Shown piece after piece: positions 34,349 to 46,668 of a stretch of DNA of 64,000 bases (positions within the stretch are counted from its first letter, which is position 1; each line of letters opens with the position of its first letter). Source of the stretch: Ilyonectria destructans (taxonomy: Eukaryota > Ascomycota > Sordariomycetes > Hypocreales > Nectriaceae); the NCBI GenBank assembly GCA_020740775.1, contig JAHEWK010000008.1, positions 372,001 through 436,000 on the forward strand, written 5' to 3'. The notes below the pieces were generated by a model that saw nothing but the letters and a program-made list of their open reading frames with translations, did no database searches and was not told the origin of the DNA. Both the position numbers and the translations under genes were made by a program.

Positions 34349-37287
34349 ATGCCCTTGCTCCAAGGAAGGCTTGTGACCTGTGCCACCTCCCGCCGGGCTC
34401 TCCCAGGCCTGGCCAGCGCTTCTCGCGGCGCAATTCGGCCTCGGCTCAAGACGTCGACCCTCACCAAGATCCCGAGCGTGCTCTCCCGACGATGGTACGC
34501 CGTCGACCTCCCCGCCCTTGACGACAAGTGGCGCAAGCGATGGAAGGACGCTGAAGATGCTGGAGATGCTTCCGCGAAGCAGGTCGAGGGCCAGCAGAGC
34601 CACTATGTCCTGCCCATGTTCCCGTATCCCTCCGGCACGCTCCATCTTGGCCACCTCCGGGTCTACGCCATCGCCGACGTCGTCGCCCGCTTCCGAAAAT
34701 TGAAGGGTGAAAATGTCATGCTTCCCATGGGATGGGATGCCTTTGGCCTTCCCGCGGAGAACGCCGCGCTCGAGCGAGGAATTGACCCTGGGATCTGGAC
34801 CAGGAGCAACATCGCCAAGATGAAGGAGCAGCTTGGGGTGATGAACGGCAGCTGGGATTGGGATCGTGTGAGTGCTTCTCGACCTGCACTCTTCGGTTAT
34901 CTGACTGACTCGCCATGCAGGAGCTGACGACATGCAACCCCGAATTCTACAAACACACCCAGAAGCTCTTCCTCATGCTGCACGAACGCGGCCTTGCCTA
35001 CCAGGCCGAAGCCGAGGTCAACTACGACCCCGTCGACAAGACCGTCCTTGCAAACGAACAAGTGGACGCCAATGGCTTCTCGTGGAGGTCTGGTGCCAAG
35101 GTCGAGAAGCGCAAGCTCAAGCAATGGTTCTTCCGCATCTCCGAGTTCCGCGAGGCCCTCCTCGATGACCTCGACGCCCTCGCCAAGGACAATGCCTGGC
35201 CGGAGCGAGTCCTCACCCAACAGAAGAACTGGCTGGGCAAGTCGACTGGCGCCGCAGTCAAGTTCCCCATCCTGGCCATTGGCCACGACATCAAGGCTGC
35301 CATTGAGGTCTTCACCACTCGTCCCGATACCCTCTTCGGCGTTCAATATCTCGCCCTCGCAGCCAGCCACCCCATTGTGATCGAGCTGGCCAAGAGAGAC
35401 CCGGAACTCCAAGCCTTTATCGATACAGTACCCGGGTTGCCCGCGGACTCCAAGGTGGGCTATCTCATGCCACACCTGCGGGCTATTAACCCGCTAGCCT
35501 ATCACGAAGAGACCCCCCAAGCGACCAAGGTGTCTCTGCCAATTTACGTGGCCTCCTATGTTCTGGGCGACTACGGTGAGGGCGCTGTCATGGGTGTCCC
35601 AGCCCATGATCCTCGCGACCACGCTTTCTGGAAAGAGCACCACTACGACCAGCCCGTTCGCCATGTCCTTGCCCCTTCCGAAGACGGCGCAACATTGCCC
35701 ATGGAGAACGCCCCCTTTGTTGAGCACGGCATCATGACAGAGCACAGCGGCACTTTTAAGGGGAAAGAATCCGCGGCTGTTGGCAAGATGATCGTCAGCA
35801 TGCTTGAGGCCGCCGAACTCGCCAAGCCTGTCGACAAGTGGCGACTCCGAGACTGGCTCATCAGTCGCCAGCGATACTGGGGCACCCCGATCCCCATCAT
35901 CCACTGCGACTCGTGTGGTCCTGTTCCCGTTTCCGAAGAGCAGCTCCCCGTCGAGCTCCCTGAAGTCGACGGCCACTGGACCGAGGGCCGCACCGGCAAC
36001 CCCTTGGACTCGACGCCCGATTTTGTCAACACAACATGCCCCAAGTGTGAGGGCGCTGCCCGCAGAGATACCGACACCATGGATACATTTGTCGACTCGA
36101 GCTGGTACTATGCCCGCTTCGCAGACCCTCATAACAAGGAGCAGCTCATCTCGCCCGAGGCGGGCAAGACGCTCCCCGTGGACACATACCTCGGCGGCAT
36201 CGAGCACGCCATCCTCCACCTCCTCTACGCCCGCTTCATCTATAAGTTCCTCGCCACCACCCATTTGCTCCCGCAGTACTCGGAAGAGACCTCACACTCC
36301 GCAGAGCCCTTCAAGCGGCTCATCACACAGGGCATGGTCCACGGCAAGACATTCATCGACCCGACCAATGGCAAATTCCTCAAGCCCGACGAGGTTGATC
36401 TTTCGGACCCCGCCTCGCCTCGTGTTCTGGCCACAGGTGACATCGCAACCATTGCCTACGAGAAGATGTCCAAGTCCAAGTACAACGGCGTCGACCCTAC
36501 CGAAATCATTGCCCGGTACGGCGCTGATGCCACACGCGCCCACATGCTCTTCCAAGCCCCTGTTGGTGATGTGCTGAACTGGGACGAGGGTAAGATCTCG
36601 GGCGTCACTCGTTGGCTCCAGCGTCTGCACGATCAGATCACCGCTTTAGCCAAGGAGACCGAGACTGGTGAGACGTCCGCCAAGGACTACCTCGCGGCTA
36701 AGCACGAGCGGCTCGACTCGATGGATGCAAAAGAGCTTGCGCAATGGGACGCCGAGACGACCATCTGGAGGGAGGTTCAGCGCGCCATTGCCTCGGTGAC
36801 GGCCTCATACGAGGAAGTCTACTCTCTTAACACGGTCGTGTCCGACCTGATGATCCTCACCAACACCCTCATCAGCAACTCTGCTGCTAGCCCTGCCATC
36901 AAGCGCGAGGCTGCCCGCATCATCATCACCATGATGGCGCCCATCACGCCCGCCTACGCCGAGGAGTGCTGGAGCACCCTTTACCCCAGCGGCGCCTCCG
37001 TCTTCCGGCCGGCAGCGTTCCCCACCCCTGACCCCTCCGTCGCCGAGTTCCTCCGGCCCCGGCACCAGCCATGCGCGGTTCAGATCAACGGCAAGTTGCG
37101 CGGCGTAGTAAGCATCCCGCCGCCGCCACCGGATCTACAGGGCGATGCGCTGCGCGACTGGATGGTGGACCAGATCCTCGCGACTGAGGAGGGCGCTGCG
37201 CGTTTCGCTGATGGGCCGTACAACCTCCAGTCAGCCAAGCGAGCTATTCCTGTGAGGGGGGGTAAGACGATCAACTTTGTACTTTGA
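34349..37287 (+). CDS. NAM2: Leucyl-tRNA synthetase, mitochondrial
   Basis: Two exons, 34349-34867 and 34921-37287, encode 961 residues. The intron has donor GTGAGT and acceptor CAG and joins WDWDR to [10 protein letters not shown]. The N-terminus (residues 1-50) is rich in Arg, Ser and Ala with few acids, as in a mitochondrial presequence. Class I motifs are present: HLGH at 99-102 and KMSKS at 688-692. The CP1 editing domain is intact, with TTRPDTLFG and [13 protein letters not shown], whose Asp is needed for editing in the family. The zinc-like loop ([18 protein letters not shown]) and the C-terminal QINGKLRG block are typical of bacterial-type LeuRS. It charges mitochondrial tRNA-Leu. In yeast, Nam2 also assists group I intron splicing; whether that applies here is unknown. 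Confidence 0.96.
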
Positions 37288-38410
37288 AACTGGCTTGTGA
37301 AAAAGTCTATGTTTGCTTGTGTATGAATAGACGTGTATCATAGAATAGATGTACACCCAAAAGGAGAAAAGAGAAGACAATGAGGATACCCAACTCCAAA
37401 TGAGAGTCTTTCATCCATCTACCCCACCATGAAGTGATCAGGGGATAACAACTCTGACGTGAGGTCTGCTCTACCCGAACGCCATTACCAAATACAAAAG
37501 GTCTGACAGGTTGGTGCAGATCATTCAGCCCTCCATCTTTCCAACGCATCATGACGAATATTGATCAGGGTGACCGACAGTTGAACGAGGATGCAAGTGA
37601 TGGATGTAGTTGATACGCCAAGCCCGCCCCCACCACCACGGCCGCTCCGGCCAGCTGAGGACCAGCAAACCAGAGTTCACCATCCGCGGGGCGAGGTAGC
37701 GGTCAGATACACCCCTTTGTTCACCTCTAGACCAGGCTATTAATTGCTTCTGCATGCTTAGTGACCTTGGGGACGGCATTGACGTGGCGCGCAGCCGCCC
37801 GCGTGCAGGGAAGACGGCTCGTTTAGGTTTGATATGTGCCAGCAGGCGACAATGTGGTAAATCGTGCTCACCCAATATCCCGGATGTGGGAGTTTCTCCA
37901 AATGTGGCGAGCTGTAGACATGGGCGCAGTGGCGAATCTGGGGACTGAAAACATGGGGATTGGGAACGGCCTAGACTGCAGCAGAAAGGAAGTAACCAGC
38001 CACAGGCAGCCAGCAGCATCTGGCGGCTCGATTGGACGGCCGCTTGCATGTGAACCGCAATAGTTGGGTTTCATGCAGGTGCAAGCCAGTAGCTCAGCTG
38101 AGTCGAAGCCCAGCCTCATTTCGCGACATGATGCGGGGAACGCGATTCGTTGCTTCTTGCGAGCCCTCCCTCCCGTAACGTCAAAGGTGGGGGAGGGTTA
38201 TCGTTGCTTCTGAACCTCTTGTGGTACAATTCTCGACCTGGCTCCATCTCTTGATTAGGGTATCGTGTAAATGCTCAAACAAGTCCACCCCAGTACTCCG
38301 GCATACATAAAAATGCCCAAAATGCAAGCGACACATTCTATCACATAGCCAACTGGTGTACAGCGCAGGAAATGACGCTATCAAATGAGAGTAGAAACAC
38401 CACTCGGGAC
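37288..38410. other. Intergenic region between convergent genes
   Basis: About 1.1 kb between the stop codons of LeuRS and the cystinosin-like gene. The minus-strand frame at 37549-38049 lacks any domain and is not accepted. No repeat of note. Confidence 0.6.
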
Positions 38411-39486
38411 TTAGTCTATCCTTCGCTCTTCGTCGGCCAGTAGCCTATCGTTCTCTGGGTTGCGTCTGGGGGTGGCGTTACGGTACAGGACGTAGTGTTG
38501 AGTTATGAAGATGGCATTGTAGATCATGGAGATTTGGCCAAGTGCAAACTTGGCAGGGTTACCAGTGATGCCGCTCCAATCATGCTGGAGGTAGCTATCA
38601 ATGCCTTGTTGGCCGACGCTGAGGATGCCACCAGTGAGGTCGAGGAGGATCTGCACGATGCTCCAGCCCTCGGTGCTCTTGTTTTTATAGTTGAGGATCA
38701 TCTGAGGCATGTATTTGATAAGGGTGATGATGAGTTTGACATAGCCTATGGCGTAGACAATGTCAAGGGTTACCCAGTCGGCCAGGGGATCATTTCCGGC
38801 GGACGAAGCAACAAACATGTAGGTAAAAGCGACACCGGTGATGCAGCCGGCGGCGACGCCAAGGATGAAGCGGCTCGGACGGTTGTTCGGGCTCACATTG
38901 AAGCCCCAGAGAGGGTAGAGGAGATACTGGGACGATACGATGAGCGAGAGGACGATGCCATGGAGGGCAAAGGTGATGTCGTTGAACTGGACGGTGGGCT
39001 CGAGGCCGTGATTCCGGGCCGCATATTGAGCACGGACTTCGGAGGAGTAGTAGAATGCAGCGTTGGAAACAAAGTATGCAAAGAAGCCTGCGCCAAGAAT
39101 GGCATGGTCAGCGATGTCTTCTACGTAAGGAGTAGGGACTGGCAACGGGTCGCGATCCCTTGCGACGGGGAGGTGTGGCAGTGATCCGGTCACGGCCTAG
39201 GCGACATGCTGTCAGGGGTGTCCCAACAATCATGTCATGGGGGCTAGTAGCCAACAAGGCGTGGGATGGGTGTGGGATGGCTGGGCTGGGCTGGGCTGGG
39301 CTGGGCTGAGTGGGAAATAGACGACGTACCGAGAATGTTGATGAAGTGAAAGTCGACGGTGGTTCCCGAGGTGGAGCGCCGGCTCCAGTTGAGCAACCCC
39401 TGGGGATAGAAGGAAATGCTCCAGGCTAGGAAATAGACCCAGCCGAAGAGGGCGGAGAGGAAAGAGAGGAAGCCGTCGGAGGCCAT
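38411..39486 (-). CDS. Cystinosin-like lysosomal/vacuolar transporter (PQ-loop)
   Basis: Two exons, 39486-39330 and 39087-38411, give 277 residues. The intron (39329-39088, 242 nt; donor GTACGT, acceptor GCGCAG) splits a Gly codon and restores FHFINILGFFAYFVSNAAF, which matches the cystinosin block after the first PQ loop. The protein has seven predicted helices. PQ loop 1 is SFYPQGLLNWSRRSTSG and PQ loop 2 is KYMPQMILNYKNKSTEGWS, with the conserved LLDLTGG after it. Family members export cystine from the lysosome or vacuole with protons; yeast Ers1 is the counterpart. The C-terminus lacks an obvious GYDQ-type sorting motif. The alternative frame start at 39193 would lose helix 1 and the first PQ loop and probably reflects open intron sequence. 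Confidence 0.92.
39281..39305. repeat. CTGGG pentamer repeat inside the cystinosin-like intron
   Basis: Five exact CTGGG units at 39281-39305, followed by CTGGGCTGAG-like sequence. It lies within the 242-nt intron and is probably a slippage repeat. Confidence 0.85.
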
Positions 39487-42400
39487 GGCGGAGAGTGAAA
39501 TGGGACGGAGGGGGAGCAGGCCGAGTATGATGCAGGATGAGAATGTACGCTGCGCGAGGGATGATGGGAGATCGGGTGACAATGTGCGCAAGCACGCAAC
39601 TGCATGGGTCCTGCTTGCGGCTGATCGCAGCACGGGAAGGAACCCAAGACAGGTACATTTCCCGACTGGGAAAGGAGCGCCCAGTCAAGTGCCCCAGCTC
39701 GAGCCACACGGTACGTACCTGGTAACTAGTGGGGACCCTGAGTTGTGGCTGGCCAGATGCCGAGCGTGGCTGCAGGACCAGTCAAACCGGGTTGATCGAT
39801 CGGGATGGATGGGTTGGGATTGGATCCACTGAAATCGGATGGCGTCCCTGGCAGCATGATACGGTGACACCTCGCCAGGGTGATGAGGATGGGTGTTGAT
39901 TTCAAGATATCTTTTTCAAAAGGCGGAGGATGGAAGTTCTGGAGTGAAATTTCAGGCATGCTGCATCCAAGATGTCACCCAGGGTGCCTTGATAAGAGTA
40001 TTGCTATTCGCACACAGGTACAACTTGGTGGCATTTTTACCAAAGCCTCAGTTGAACCATTGTGCATACCATACGTGCAGTAAATGGGTACATTTAGACT
40101 AAAAGCTTACCATTAGTAGGTATTAAATGAAACCCAATACATAAAATAATCAATCATCAAAGTGACGCTTGACGAACCGTGCCGTGTCGCATCCTGGATG
40201 TAGTCATCCCAATGGCCCAGCGGCTGGGGGCGTGTGAGGCCGAAACACGGGAAAGAAGAAAAGGTCTCGAAGCAAGTGAATCAAAATGAGAAAAGGCAAA
40301 AGCCGCAGCCGACTACGACGACTACGACGACAAACGGCCGATGTGTTGCAGCAAGTGGAGTTGATGCCAGCCGACCTCCAATCTGAGAGGCCCGCAGCGA
40401 GGCAGACCCAGACGGAGCAAATTCAAGCAAGACGAGGATCATGGGCAATGGAGCCACTGCTGATACCCGACGCCGCCAGCCCAGGCCCGGCCAGACCAGA
40501 CAGCGAAGCTCTTGAACACGTTCCTGAGCCTGGCCTAATAATAATCCATGGCGTACTACGTAGTTTACGCCCTGGCTCTTGCTCGACAGTAAGACGTTAG
40601 CGGACGGGAAGTGTCCGAAGCGCACTAGAAAACCTCACCGCAGTGGGACCGTCCCCCTAGCCCCCGGTCCCGGGAGGCCGGGTCCCAAGGTGAAGCAGCA
40701 AACCAAGTGTCGGTGTCGTACCGCGAAGCATGTGTGAGCACGCCAGATAATAACAATAAAAAAAAGAGGCCACAGCTCGAGCAAGAGGCTAGTTAAAACG
40801 CAGTGGAGCCTCACATCTGATGGGCTGGCGACTGCGCATGGCAGGGCATCGGAACAGGTCGGATGGCATGATATTTTGACTCTGGTTCCTGGTAATTTTC
40901 GTTGGTTTTATGATGATGGATACAGTACATATTTGATAGGGGCGGATTATTGGGTGGTCCGTGGAATGACTCTTTCTTTTGCTACCTCGAGGTCGGGAGT
41001 TGATGGTTCATGCCGTGTTGCGACCGAATTATCTCCGTTGCGAGAACCGGTCGTGGCTTGCGTTTCCACAGTCAGGCCAGTGAGGCTATTCTGGAGTCAC
41101 ACGCGTCGACGGCAGTAAACGAGAGCAAAGTACGAGAACAGTTGCATCATATTGCCCAAGAGCCCAAGAGCCCAAGAGCCCAAGTGAGTGATGATGTGCG
41201 TCTTGACGGACGACGGCGGCGTTGAGCCTCCGCCCCCCTGGACCACGGCCGTCAAGACATTCATGATACCAACCGTGACCCTCACCTTGGCAGGCAAGCG
41301 ATCGAACGGCGACACCGCTGTTGGCCGCCTCTCACCTCACGTCACCGATCCTCCGATAGTACATGCATGCCTCGACCCAAATCATCGGCCCTGGCTTGCA
41401 CAGAAACTCCACTCTTCCAGGGGCCCTCCCTTGATGGGTCCCGGCGGTCGGTCCGGGCGGGCTCGGCACGGTACTTGTCACCTCATTTCTGGAAGTTTGA
41501 GAGTGGCCTTCTGGCAGTGGGTGGCCCTCACCGTAGGTCGCCGTATCGGCATGGCCCTACGTGCCATCAAACACTGCCGCGTTGGGTAATTAATGGATCT
41601 CAACCTTCCAGTCGCGAGGCGGGATTCGGCGCCAGGCCGGGAGGCAGCTTGAGCGCAGCGTCAAAACAGGTCACTGCAATCATCAGAACATGTCACTCTT
41701 GTTCTCTCACGCCCCTCACCCATCTCTGAAAGGTCCGAATTGTGTCACATTTGTCACATTTGGGCCAGCAGCCTCAACCCGCGCCTTCGGGGCATTTGTT
41801 GCATTTCCATGTCCCATTTGGCTTCGCCGCTGTCCAATGCCCGTCGCACGACAACCCACCCCGAGTCAGCTTATCTGAGGCCGGGATGGGCGTTTCGCTG
41901 GCCCACCCAGACCGCTACAAGCTGGGAAGCTTTTTGGGCTGCTTGGTGCAAGGTAGCCATCTACAGTGCCACACCCAGCCCATTGGACCCATGCGAGGAA
42001 TCTACCCGTCTTCCCGGCTTCTCTCTTTGCGACCTGCCGGTGTCTGGTCTACTACGTAGTAGGTGAATTTACGAGAGCCGTCCTGGCCATGGATCCTGCA
42101 GCGTGTAGGGACAAAAGGGGGGCGTGTGATGGTATGGTATCCATGGCCTCTGCGTCAACCTGCATTTCACACCCTTCACCAATACCGAAAGGCGGCACAC
42201 GCACTCTCACACACCTTCAGCTCAGCCCAGGGATTTCCTTTGTTAGCTTTGCGCCCAGGGATGCCCGCTCGCTTTGATTGCCCACACCCCTTCATATCGA
42301 GAAAGCTTGCTGTTGGTTTACCGTCCCGTCCCGATCCAAGGATGCGCTCTGGTTGGTACATGCAGCTGGCTTGACTCGCGCCCCTTGGTGTGTAGTCGGT

Positions 42401-42787
42401 GGTGTGTGTACGAGACACGAAGTACTACGTAGTGGGCGATTCGCGTTATCCTTCCTGGTCCCTGGTCCGGATTCCCTGTCGGTTTCCTCGGCCACATTCT
42501 TGCTTCTCGATGCGTGTGTGTGCGTCTAGTCAACTTGTATATGAAGCTAGGCCCATCCGCTCTTTTCCATCTGGACAGTTCTTCATACTTTGACCTATCT
42601 TTCGTCAATCTATTCATCTGTCTAGACATTCCCCTCATTGCTTGAGTGGATCATCGTCAATCAAGTAGACCATTGTACATCCACCCATCCATACATAGCA
42701 GCGCAACACCACACCAGTTCGCTCTCCTCACACGCACACACTCATACACATACACAACACACATCAACCCACCAAATATCAATCATC
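39487..42787. other. 3.3 kb intergenic region with TACGTA palindromes
   Basis: This lies between divergent genes. It contains GGTACGTACC (39710-39719), ACTACGTAGT at 40555-40564, 42051-42060 and 42424-42433, an octamer repeat (41154-41185), a G/C-rich inverted repeat near 40645-40690 and CA-rich leader sequence near 42720-42780. Open frames in it have no recognisable domain. Confidence 0.6.
41154..41185. repeat. GCCCAAGA octamer repeat, four copies
   Basis: Three exact GCCCAAGA units and a final GCCCAAGT at 41178-41185. It is a short tandem array in non-coding DNA. Confidence 0.85.
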
Positions 42788-43408
42788 ATGGCCGCCGAAA
42801 CCGCGTCACATCCCACGAGCTTGATGGATCTCCCCGTTGAGATCCGCCTCGAGATCTACCAGCTCCTCTTCCACCTCCCCGCCTTCAACAAGTTCGCCCG
42901 CGCCGACGACACCTCCGCCATCGTCCACGCCGGGCTCCTCCTCGCCAACCGCCAAATCAATGCAGAGGCTACGCCGCTCTTGTATTCTGACAACACTTTT
43001 CTCGCACACCCGACGCTGCTTGCTTCATTCCCCCGGCTCCGTGCCCGCTACGGCCCTGTCAAGGAGTCGGCAGTGCTGCCCCGCATCCGCCGCTTCTACG
43101 TCGAGGTCCGCCTCGACTGCGACCTGCCCTACGACCAGGACGCCGTCACAAAGTCCTTCAGCGGGCTAGATGAGCTGAGCATCAACGTCGCCCAGAGCAT
43201 GTACTTGGGCGTGGGTCACCGCAACTTGCACAAGTTTGAGGGCATCCGCGGCGTGAAGCGGGTCCACATTTCCGGGAGCACCACCGGCTTCGAAGAGTAC
43301 GCCCGGTGGCTCGTGGGCGTCATGCAGAGCGAACCTGGCACCCAAGTTGGAGAGTTCAAGGCATCACAATGGGGTTGGTCCGACCGACTCGCCACCATTC
43401 ACTACTAA
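42788..43408 (+). CDS. Small 2EXR/F-box-like domain protein
   Basis: Single exon of 206 residues. The ATG at 42788 follows a CA-rich leader and was chosen over upstream in-frame codons because they add only low-complexity sequence. Residues 12-25 read MDLPVEIRLEIYQL, the start of the 2EXR/F-box-like motif common in filamentous fungi. LLLANRQINAEATPLLY follows near residues 55-71, as expected for that family. The rest is mixed alpha/beta, with FSGLDELSINVAQS and a VKRVHISGSTTGFEEYARWL segment. Such proteins are numerous in ascomycetes; some may bind Skp1, but most have no known job. No membrane segment or signal peptide is seen. The gene is convergent with the aspartate/glutamate carrier gene. 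Confidence 0.85.
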   Translation: MAAETASHPTSLMDLPVEIRLEIYQLLFHLPAFNKFARADDTSAIVHAGLLLANRQINAEATPLLYSDNTFLAHPTLLASFPRLRARYGPVKESAVLPRIRRFYVEVRLDCDLPYDQDAVTKSFSGLDELSINVAQSMYLGVGHRNLHKFEGIRGVKRVHISGSTTGFEEYARWLVGVMQSEPGTQVGEFKASQWGWSDRLATIHY

Positions 43409-44442
43409 ACGTCGATGGCAACTAGTTGTTCTCTTCGTTTCACTGCAAGGGTTTTATTTTACAAACCCATTTCTTGGTGCTACATTGCATTATATACATC
43501 TTGAGTTTGTCCGACATTGGACAAGAGAGGGATCAAAAGTAACGAACATGATGAATCTGGATTGAGTTTTGTTGGGATTGGGCTTGGGTTGACAGACCGG
43601 CGTTGACTGGTCCTGGATGGGAGGACCATCATTCCTAGGCGTTCCTTAGACTGGGCGCATTCCCTGTTGGGAAGGGAACATCACTACATTTTGGCAATGA
43701 TAATATATAGATAATGGACTACACAAATCTTCCAAAGATTCCATGGCTTGATGGGCGCATGCAAGAGAAGTGAGACACGATCGGGCACCCATAACAGGGG
43801 AATGCGATAAGGAGTCGTCCGTCTGTGATAACGAATCCATGCGACAGATTATGCAATGCCGTGGCGCACGAGGACGGCAGAGGCTGAATGCACGACGATG
43901 CAACACCAGCCACACGTCTCCAGCAGGGCGCGTCATTGGCGGCATAATTGTCCCAGCATCTCAACCTTCATCCTCATTCAACAACACAGTTCTCATCTCC
44001 TTCTCCCAATAACACACACACACGGACACATGCAAAAAGTTCTTATCGTATAGGGATCTTTTTTCTATACAAACAAAGCAGCGCCATCATGTCCTTTAAT
44101 GCCCCAGAAACGCCGGTTCTGATGCAAGTGCAGCGCGGTCCCGGTCGGATGGCAGTGTCATTCACTTGCCGCCCTCCGTGATACCCCCTCCTTCACCCAG
44201 TCCTCTCTTTTCTTTCTCTCTCTCTGGGCTCCCAAAGAACATACAAAAAATATAACAAAAGAAGCTACAAATCAAAAAGATTTTTGAAGTCAAGTTCGTC
44301 CCAGATCCATGTCGCCGTGTCTGGCCGAGTCTACAGCCGGCCATCAGCCGCGGGCAAGCCGCCGGGTCTTCGCAAGTGGGCTCACTTCACCCCTCATAAG
44401 TCGAATAGCCGAACAACCCCGAAAAATCATAGAACCATTTCT
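43409..44442. other. 3' intergenic region between convergent genes
   Basis: About 1 kb between stop codons, AT-rich in parts, with a short CT run near 44214-44225. No gene is supported. Confidence 0.6.
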
Positions 44443-46668
44443 TTACTGACCACCACCACCGCCCATAATCTTGGGCAGCGATCGCCAGCCGTGCTCGTTT
44501 GGCAACTTGACCTTGCCAAAGTCCTCGTCCAGATCCAGGATGACCTTCAGCGCGTTGCGGCTGCGGCCGAAGGGGCTGGAGTCGAGGCTGCCAACGACTG
44601 TCGAGGTCGGGATCTGCGACGACTCGGCCGCCTTGCCCGGGTTGGGGAGCAGCCTCTGCATCACATCGTACGCCGCCAGGGTGAAACCGAACTGAGGAGA
44701 TGATCGGAAGATTCGCGCGGGACCGCCCTTGAAGAAGGCAGTGAAGCCCTCCTCCTTCCAGATGGTCTTGGCGGCGTGTCGCAGGCCGGTGTAGGTCGCC
44801 TCGCCCTTGCGGGCCTCGACCTGAAGTCGGGTCTTGATGACATCGCAGGGCGTCGTCAGGTACGCAGCGGGCATACCAGCAATAGCACCGGAGCTCAGAA
44901 GCTGCAGAACACCCAGCCTGTGGGTCTCCGACTCGCCGAAGAAGTCCTTCTTCAAGTGGCTGTACGCGGGGAAGAAGATGGCGGAGAAGGGGACATCACG
45001 GAGCAAACACGCCGAGGCGCCCTTGTAAAGACCGACGAGACCCAGGTTTTTTACGATCCACATGGCCGATCGCTTGGGTGTGCCCTCGACCGACTTGGCG
45101 ACCTCACCTTGCACCTGCAGGCGAATCTTGACAATCTCGAGAGGGTTGGTGAAGACCTGGCGCATCGTGTTAGTTTTCGGCAATTCTCACTCAGTTGCTT
45201 GGAAACAAGGAAACTTACAACTTGGCAGGCACCAGCACTACCACCGGCGACCATCTCAGCCCACACAGGAATCTTGCCCTCCTTGTCGCTAAGGAAGCCA
45301 CGAGCCAGGTCGTTGACAGTCAGCTTAATAGCCTTCTCAGGAGCGACACCGACGAGTTGGGGCAGAACACCCGAGTACAGGCCGCGGAAACCTTCGTTGC
45401 GGATAACTTTTTGGAAGCAGTCCAGGGAGTTGTTGTACAGGCGCTGACCGGGCTGTGCGCCTCCTCGCTGGTTCTGGAGTCGGGTCTTGACGAGATCGAT
45501 GGGGTACACCATGAAGGCGCCAAAGGCACCAGCAACACTGCCGAGGGCAAAGTTGTACGAAGAGGTGATGATACCGTTGAGGATGGAGGAGCCAGCAGCA
45601 GCCTTGGCCTTGACGGCGCCCTCGACAGCATCATAAATGGGGTTCCGCCACGAAGGGTCGAGGACCTTGGCAAAGTCAGACAGACCCAGGCGACCCGAGG
45701 TCTCGTTGAGGCCGGCAAAGTGGAAGAGGATGTCGGCCTCCATGGGGGTGAAGAGGGAGAAGCGGGTGATCTTGGCGGCCTCGTTGAGGAACTCGGGGCG
45801 GGTAATCTTGCCGTCGCCGCTGCGGTCAATGGCGCGGCGCAAGATCAACTCGACGAGGTCCATCTCTCCGATGACATTACGGAAGGCACGGACGTTGGCG
45901 TAAGAGATCTTGCTACCAGCAGAGATGTTGCACAGGGTGTGCAGGTTCTCGAGGATGTGGTCGGACAACTTGTGACTTGAGGTCTCGACGATGATGCGCT
46001 CAAAGTCCTCGGGGTTAATGTAACCATCACCGTCCTTGTCGAAGCGCTGGAAGGCCTGGCGGATGCGCTCGCCTTGGAGTCCGCGCAGCATCTGGGTGAA
46101 CTGGGGGTAGTCGAGAGAGTGGCGGTTCTTCTTGCTGCCAATGTAGAGCCTAGCCCACTCGGACTCCCAGTCGAAGGGGATGTTGTCGGGGCCCTTGTTG
46201 AGCTCGTACAGGGTGCGGAAGTCATCATACTGGATGCGGCCGGTGCGCTCGACATCAAAGAGGCGGAACGCAATCTCGTACTCGGCGTCGGGCTTGGACA
46301 GGAGGTTCTCGAAGATACCCCAGTCGTTGAGGCTCACCTTGCCGGTGCCCTTGGTGTCGGCGACACGGAAGAGGATGGAGTATTGTTCGCGGGTGATCTT
46401 GTGCTGTACGGCGGAGGGATCATGGTCAGTCGACATGCGCAAACTGGGGCGGCGCTTGAGGGGGGCCGGGTTGACTCACAAAGTCCTCGCCCTTGGGGAC
46501 GACGGCAGCAACGAACTCGTCGAGGCCCAGGAAGAGATCGCCGGACTCATCCTTGACAGCATGCGAGGTGAAGCGCTGCTTGGTCTGAGGTGACACCTCG
46601 ACGACGGGCTCGGGGGTGCCGAGGACGGCCTCCTTGACGGCCTCCTTGGCCACGGCGGCGGCGGACAT
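44443..46668 (-). CDS. AGC1: Calcium-regulated mitochondrial aspartate/glutamate carrier
   Basis: Three exons, 46668-46480, 46403-45219 and 45156-44443, encode 695 residues. Donors are GTGAGT and GTAAGT, and acceptors are CAG. The joins give KGEDFHKITREQY and GACQVVFTNPLEIVK. The N-terminal half (to about residue 320) carries EF-hand repeats: the clearest loop is DKDGDGYINPEDF, and DRSGDGKITRPEF is another. The C-terminal half has three mitochondrial-carrier repeats with signatures YPIDLVKTRL, NPLEIVKIRL and TPCDVIKTRL. This architecture is that of aralar/citrin, which exchange aspartate for glutamate and a proton across the inner membrane and feed the malate-aspartate shuttle. The C-terminal tail beyond the last helix is soluble and ends in a Gly run. 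The length is close to animal citrin and shorter than yeast Agc1. Confidence 0.96.

Noticed and set aside
35494..36264. 256-codon frame antisense to LeuRS
   Set aside because: A shadow of the LeuRS exon.
45195..45980. 261-codon frame antisense to AGC1
   Set aside because: A shadow of the carrier exon.
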